A stretch of 11,212 bases of DNA. It comes from Bacillota bacterium. Lineage in GTDB: Bacteria; Bacillota; Bacilli; Alicyclobacillales; SLC66. Position 1 is the stretch's first letter; every line of letters begins with the position of its first letter. The position numbers and the translations under genes were made by a program. Below the pieces are notes generated by a model, which was given only the letters and a program-made list of their open reading frames with translations, was not told where the DNA came from and ran no database searches. The stretch is from contig JAJZCJ010000089.1 in assembly GCA_021846145.1 (NCBI GenBank), positions 1 through 11,212 on the forward strand, written 5' to 3'. Shown here piece by piece: positions 8,074-11,212 of this stretch.

Positions 8074-8832
8074 ATGTTCAATGCAATTTCCTCAGAGTGG
8101 TGCAAATATAGACATTCGAGCATACCGCGGTTTCTGTTACTGGCTCCACTCGTGATCGCTGCGGCAGTTTATATCTATTCCGCTCCTTACCGCCTAGATG
8201 CCACAGCTTGGCTAACAGTATTTAACGTCGGGAATGAATTTTGGTCTGGTCTGTGGATTCCAATCGGTTGGGGGTTAATTGCAGGGCTTGCAGGGGAGAT
8301 GGAGGCATCTTCTGATGGATGGCGTGCGCTAAGAATGCGTGAAGTGCAACCAGCCTTGCTTTACCTAGCGAAGGCAGCCGTACTAGCATTGTATGGCCTG
8401 CTCTTTTCGTTGTGGTTCTGGGCGTTGTTGTATGTGGTTGGGCGTTTGCTTGAAGTGCCACATCCATTTCCGTTCTTTTTATTTGCTTCCGCTTTGGCAG
8501 TCAATTGGTTAGGAACATTGCCTTGGGTATGGACAGCACTCTGGTTAGCGGAGGGAGCTGGATGGACAGTATCAATTGGAAGTGGGGCTATTGGTACTTT
8601 GGTATCTTCCATCCTCGGGGGAGCAACTACACTCGGGAATAATATCTGGCCATTCATTCCATGGACATGGCCTATGCGTTTGATCTACCTAGACTACGGT
8701 ATGCTTACATCTTCACTTCAAGGCGTAGTGTCGTCTACGCTCTTTTGGTTGATCCTCATTGCTGCCATAGGTACTGGGTGTATTATCCTTATTTTGGGGA
8801 TGTGGTGGTTTCAACACAGGGATCTGATGTAG
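8074..8832 (+). CDS. lanG: Lantibiotic immunity ABC transporter permease LanG
   Basis: Second membrane subunit of LanFEG, 252 residues with about six hydrophobic helices (near 17-37, 53-73, 98-126, 131-158, 163-185 and 224-246). The N-terminus carries EWCKYRHS, closely like EWIKYRRT of the preceding protein, showing that the two permeases are paralogues. I chose ATG 8074, which follows GGGAGG (8056-8061) inside the end of lanE; the spacing of 12 bases is rather long. A TTG at 8047 is in frame but overlaps lanE and precedes the ribosome site. The gene starts 4 bases after the lanE stop. It is the last recognisable gene of the lantibiotic locus; no lanI or regulator follows before the IS element. 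Confidence 0.85.
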   Translation: MFNAISSEWCKYRHSSIPRFLLLAPLVIAAAVYIYSAPYRLDATAWLTVFNVGNEFWSGLWIPIGWGLIAGLAGEMEASSDGWRALRMREVQPALLYLAKAAVLALYGLLFSLWFWALLYVVGRLLEVPHPFPFFLFASALAVNWLGTLPWVWTALWLAEGAGWTVSIGSGAIGTLVSSILGGATTLGNNIWPFIPWTWPMRLIYLDYGMLTSSLQGVVSSTLFWLILIAAIGTGCIILILGMWWFQHRDLM

Positions 8833-9178
8833 GGCCTTTCAGTAAACATGAATCTATCCAACGAAACCAAAAAACATATTATTTGGATGCGAAGTATTTA
8901 TACAGTGTAAACTTGTGTTTATGCAATCGAACCGAATCAATATGCAGGAAAATCATATCGTCGGACGGACTCCCGCCTCTATATAAGGAGAGTTATCTTT
9001 TGTGGGGTGGAGTCCCCTACTGAACTTCAAATAGTCAATGAAGTTGGTCGAGTTCCACACATTTTTGTTTTCGTAAAAATTTAAAATTAATGAAAAAACG
9101 TATTAAAAATTCCTGATAAATGGGTCAACTATCTTGATTGAAAGTCAAGACTTTATACAGATGAATTATAGTTTATTA
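8833..9178. other. AT-rich intergenic region between lanG and the IS element
   Basis: No gene found: open frames are 22 codons or fewer apart from a run-on frame that overlaps lanG and resembles nothing. Possible structures are a near-perfect dyad TTTATACAGTGTAAA (8897-8911), a stem GGACTCC (8967-8973) with GGAGTCC (9009-9015) whose loop holds the ribosome-site-like AAGGAG, and a short hairpin TCTTGA/TCAAGA (9132-9150). None has a clear T tract, so I cannot name a terminator for lanFEG. The part from about 9060 on is very AT-rich and offered the IS its target site. Confidence 0.5.
9172..9178. repeat. Left copy of 7-bp target site duplication
   Basis: TTTATTA directly abuts the left inverted repeat and recurs exactly at 11194-11200, directly after the right inverted repeat. 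Confidence 0.75.
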
Positions 9179-9191
9179 CTCAACTTTCTCA
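9179..9191 (+). repeat. Left terminal inverted repeat of the IS
   Basis: CTCAACTTTCTCA is the exact reverse complement of 11181-11193; matching becomes patchy further inward. Confidence 0.8.
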
Positions 9192-9257
9192 GAGCTAAAA
9201 TCTGCTTGAAGGCTTGAATGATCAAGGGATTTTGCTGATTAACTATGAACATTGACA

Positions 9258-9287
9258 ATGAAAAAGCACCTCTTCGTTTGGTATAGT
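9258..9287 (+). promoter_or_regulatory. Candidate transposase promoter
   Basis: -35 ATGAAA (9258-9263) and -10 TATAGT (9282-9287) are 18 bases apart. Transcription would begin near 9294, inside the loop of the following hairpin, so this transcript would lack the left arm. A TTGACA at 9252-9257 is a better -35 box but lies 24 bases from the -10. Confidence 0.4.
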
Positions 9288-9329
9288 GGATTTGACCAGT
9301 CACAACCACACAAAACGAAAGAGGTGCTT
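9264..9329 (+). promoter_or_regulatory. Hairpin that can sequester the transposase ribosome site
   Basis: AAGCACCTCTTCGTTT (9264-9279) pairs with AAACGAAAGAGGTGCTT (9313-9329), 16 bp with one bulged A and a 33-base loop. The right arm contains GAGGTG (9321-9326), the only ribosome-site-like sequence before ATG 9337. Read-through RNA entering from outside would fold and hide the site, while RNA from the internal promoter would leave it free. Such protection from impinging transcription is known for IS10 and IS50. Confidence 0.6.
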
Positions 9330-9336
9330 CTCCTCC

Positions 9337-9911
9337 ATGATAGCCCATGATGATCTCAACAATCAATTGCCCAGTGAAATCAACTCTGTTTTTCAAGAAT
9401 TACGAGTTCCTTACCATTTAAGGAAAGCAGGCATCACCAAACGTTTTGGCTTTTCCTGCCTTCATTTGTTCCAGATTGTCTTTGCCCTAATCTTTCACCA
9501 TCGCAATTGGTTTCAACTGCTCGAAAGTGCAAAGGGCGCGTCGTTCCCTGGGAAAGATGCGGTCTATCGTTTCTTGAATCATCCTCGATTTTCATGGCGG
9601 CGATTTCTCACCTCATTCAGTGCCGAAGCGGTGCAGAAAACAAAGGCGCTAACGTCCAGTCAGCGGGTCAGTGTGCTGATTGTGGATGACTCTATGATTA
9701 GTCGCAATTGTAGTAAGACAGTGGAACTGTTGGCACGCTTTTGGGATCATGCGGAACAGTGCTATTACAAGGGATTTCGTATGCTGACGTTGGGATGGTC
9801 TGATGGACATACCTTTCTTCCCCTTGATTTTTCCCTACTTAGTTCAACAAAATCACAACTCCGAGGGATCAACGAAGACATCGACAAACGAACCAGCGGC
9901 TTTCAGCTAGA
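9337..9911 (+). pseudogene. IS4-family transposase, 5' part (interrupted)
   Basis: N-terminal portion of a DDE transposase, about 190 residues from ATG 9337. Further upstream frame extension to 9286 lies in the hairpin and is not family-like. The first catalytic aspartate is in LIVDDSMISR (Asp117 or Asp118), followed by LLARFWDH, GFRMLTLGWSDG and DIDKRTSG, typical of this IS4 group. After DIDKRTSGFQ (about 9881-9907) family similarity stops and a TGA occurs at 9913-9915, where the group II intron sequence begins. A possible site AGAGGTG lies about 11 bases before the ATG. The product would lack the second Asp and the Glu, so it cannot transpose, although it might still bind DNA. Confidence 0.85.
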
Positions 9912-9978
9912 GTGAAGGGCTGATTTTATTCAGCCCCTCCTCATCAAACCGTACGTGAGGTTTTCCCTCATACGGCTT
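9909..9978 (-). ncRNA. Group II intron domains V and VI
   Basis: On the minus strand, domain V occupies about 9978-9945. AGCCGTA pairs with TACGGTT, the catalytic AGC triad is present, CG forms the expected two-base bulge, and TGAGG pairs with CCTCA around a GAAAA loop, near the 34-nt family form. Domain VI follows as a 9-bp stem, AGGGGCTGA with TCAGCCCTT, and the intron ends near CACTCTA. The usual bulged branch-point A is not obvious, and the end differs from the usual AY. Confidence 0.8.
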
Positions 9979-10009
9979 TCCGATGTTCGTCATTCATGCG
10001 CTTTACGAA

Positions 10010-10400
10010 TTACACAAGTGTAGACAGTCCACGTGCTTTCGCGATCACGTTAATTTCACGATAGCTACTCATCCATCGTCGTCGTTGTCTCTTTTTGGCG
10101 TACCATTTCGCGCCTGACTGGTTGCGGGTGGTAGCGGTTTTCTCGAAGACTGGCCTCACAATCCATGAGGAACCGGGCAACACCCATTTTCTCAATGTCC
10201 ATGAGCGTTTCCCCGTCGATACCTGCTGCCCCTTTATTGGCTCGCACTCGCTTCCAAGCCTCCCACAGCACATCCCGACGGTGCACTTTGTCGTACAGGG
10301 TGTGGAATCTGCGTTTCTTGCTTTCCTTGGCTGCATGACCTAACTTCTCTTGGAGTTGTTGGACTTTTTCTTTTGGTGTGGTTAGCCGCTTGGCATTCAC
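10010..10400 (-). pseudogene. ltrA: Group II intron reverse transcriptase/maturase, internally deleted
   Basis: From a GTG at 10400 (preceded on this strand by GAGGAGG) the minus strand encodes about 97 residues of an LtrA-type N-terminus: FHTLYDKVHRRDVLWEAWK, VRANKGAAGIDGETL and ENRYHPQPVRR, ending near 10115. The next residues of a normal protein (IPKxxGxxRPLGIPT, then the YADD catalytic motif, maturase and any endonuclease domain) are absent. Instead another frame gives a short tail, AKWYAKKRQ through ARGLSTLV, stopping at 10010-10012, which fits the C-terminus of such proteins. So an internal deletion of roughly 300 or more codons, with a frame change, has removed the catalytic core. The N-terminal frame itself runs to a stop at 10065. 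The protein cannot be active. Confidence 0.8.
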
Positions 10401-10452
10401 TCAGCCGTACCTCCTCAAAAAGTATGAACAAAGCAAGGGTCCTTCCCTCCAC

Positions 10453-11183
10453 GAGGTTGTGTTGTCCTCGCTCCAGTCAACGCTTCCTATGTGTTGATGG
10501 ACAGTTGGTTTACTTTTGCTCCGCTGATCCAAGCGATTCGGGACAGAGGCATGGATGTGATTGGCATGGTGAAAGCAGGTAATCAGCGTTATCTATTTGA
10601 GGGCAAACGACTGACGCTGAAGGAACTGTACCACGCTGCGACGCCAGTCGGAACGTTGAACAAGAGTATCCTGCGATGCGTTCGAGCCGAACTCGTCCCT
10701 GGCATTCCGATCATGATGGTCTTTGTGCGGCATCGGAGCAAGAAGAATGAGTGGTTGGCGATGCTTAGCACGGATATCACGCTGACAGTGGAAGAGATCA
10801 TCCGAATTTACGGAATTCGCTGGGTTATTGAAGTATTTTTCAAATGCACGAAGTCGTTGTTGCGGCTCCAAAAGGAGTTCCAGGGGCGTTCCTACGACAT
10901 GATGATCGGCCATACGACGATTGTATTTTCCCGCTACATTCTATTGGCTTGGCAACACCGACTCAGCACGGATCAGCGAACCTTAGGCGGATTATTTTTG
11001 GCTTTATGTGACGAAGTAGCTGTACTAGATTGGGCGGTGGCACTCAACCAACTGGTGGAAATCATCAATGAAGTGGTGGAAAAAGCCAACCAACGAATCT
11101 CAAAATTGATTCGCCGTCAACTCCAGGAATGGATGAGCGGTTTGCCCAGTTATATCAAGGTCTATCTGTCTATTTCAGTGTGA
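10453..11183 (+). pseudogene. IS4-family transposase, 3' part
   Basis: C-terminal portion of the same transposase. VNASYVLMDSWFTF (10476-10517) carries the second catalytic Asp (codon 10500). YGIRWVIEVFFKCTK (10809-10853) carries the catalytic Glu (10830-10832) and the full YREK signature Y-x2-R-x3-E-x6-K of IS4 transposases, with Arg at 10818 and Lys at 10851. EFQGRSYDMMIGHTTIVFSRY follows, also typical. The stop TGA (11181-11183) lies in the right inverted repeat. A stretch just before, EVVLSSLQ (10453-10476), resembles the expected helix but is in a different frame from VNASYVLMD, which suggests an additional small deletion near 10476. A GTG at 10491 could start translation but has no good ribosome site. 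Confidence 0.8.
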
Positions 11184-11193
11184 GAAAGTTGAG
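11181..11193 (-). repeat. Right terminal inverted repeat of the IS
   Basis: TGAGAAAGTTGAG is the exact reverse complement of 9179-9191. Its first three bases are the transposase stop codon. Confidence 0.8.
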
Positions 11194-11200
11194 TTTATTA
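11194..11200. repeat. Right copy of 7-bp target site duplication
   Basis: TTTATTA matches 9172-9178 exactly and abuts the right inverted repeat; beyond it the AT-rich host sequence resumes. Confidence 0.75.
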
Positions 11201-11212
11201 TATAAAGTTTTA

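Larger units (their letters stand above)
9909..10412 (-). mobile_element. Group II intron remnant inside the transposase, antisense
   Basis: Read on the minus strand this has the start of an intron reverse transcriptase (from 10400), a short C-terminal RT tail (to 10010), then domains V and VI ending in CTCTA near 9909. A complete bacterial intron of this kind is about 1.9 kb or more; here domains I-III and most of the RT are gone. The 5' edge is uncertain: it may be as near as about 10412 because transposase-like sequence seems to resume soon after. Being antisense to the transposase, even the intact intron could not have spliced out of the transposase mRNA, so insertion was inactivating. 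Both boundaries are estimates within several bases (3' end) to tens of bases (5' end). Confidence 0.75.
9179..11193 (+). mobile_element. IS4-family insertion sequence carrying a group II intron remnant
   Basis: The 2,015-bp element is bounded by 13-bp perfect inverted repeats (9179-9191 and 11181-11193) and a 7-bp direct repeat of the target. Without the roughly 0.5-kb intron remnant it would be about 1.5 kb, normal for IS4-family elements. It encodes one DDE transposase with the IS4 YREK signature, now split. The 7-bp duplication is short for IS4 itself (about 11-13) but is reported for some subgroups such as ISPepr1-like elements. The intact duplication shows that the element arrived as a unit and that no later recombination between IS copies rearranged the flanks. 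The transposase cannot be made as one chain, so transposition would need help from an intact copy elsewhere. Confidence 0.85.

Noticed and set aside
8661..9023. 120-codon frame overlapping the end of lanG
   Set aside because: First half is a shadow of lanG in another frame; the rest has no recognisable motif, start or ribosome site.
10095..10582. Plus-strand frames across the intron remnant
   Set aside because: Shadows of the minus-strand reverse transcriptase and of the transposase in a shifted frame.
1..11212. CRISPR array, tRNA or rRNA
   Set aside because: No regularly spaced repeats and no tRNA-like or rRNA-like sequence noticed on either strand.

Overview
The window holds most of a class I lanthipeptide (lantibiotic) biosynthesis and self-protection locus, followed by a decayed insertion sequence. 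No rRNA, tRNA or housekeeping gene is present. The gene families, strong AGGAGG-type ribosome sites, moderate GC, LanFEG immunity transporter, IS4-family element and bacterial group II intron all suggest a Gram-positive Bacillota host, probably a Bacillales relative. The sequence does not fix the genus.

Region 1 (1-4295, + strand) carries a lanB-type dehydratase and a lanC-type cyclase. The lanB gene is cut by the left edge of the window: its frame is open from base 3, and the first visible residues already belong to the conserved N-terminal part of the family. The stop of lanB and the start of lanC are 6 bases apart, so the two form one operon. Together they would dehydrate Ser/Thr residues of a precursor peptide using glutamyl-tRNA and then close the (methyl)lanthionine rings. 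No convincing precursor (lanA) lies in the window; it is most likely upstream of lanB.

Region 2 (4296-4635) is a 340-base gap with a probable rho-independent terminator behind lanC and a possible promoter for the next gene.

Region 3 (4636-8832, + strand) carries lanT (ABC exporter without a leader peptidase domain), then lanF, lanE and lanG (ATPase and two permeases of the immunity transporter). lanF and lanE overlap in ATGA and lanE and lanG are 4 bases apart. LanT would export the modified peptide and LanFEG would keep it away from the producer's membrane. No lanP protease, lanRK regulators or lanI lipoprotein is seen.

Region 4 (8833-9178) is an AT-rich stretch without a gene. Region 5 (9172-11200) is an IS4-family element with 13-bp perfect terminal inverted repeats and a 7-bp target duplication. 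Its transposase carries the DDE and YREK residues but is split by the remnant of a group II intron lying on the opposite strand. The intron keeps domains V and VI but has lost nearly all of its reverse transcriptase. A hairpin ahead of the transposase can hide its ribosome site from read-through transcripts.
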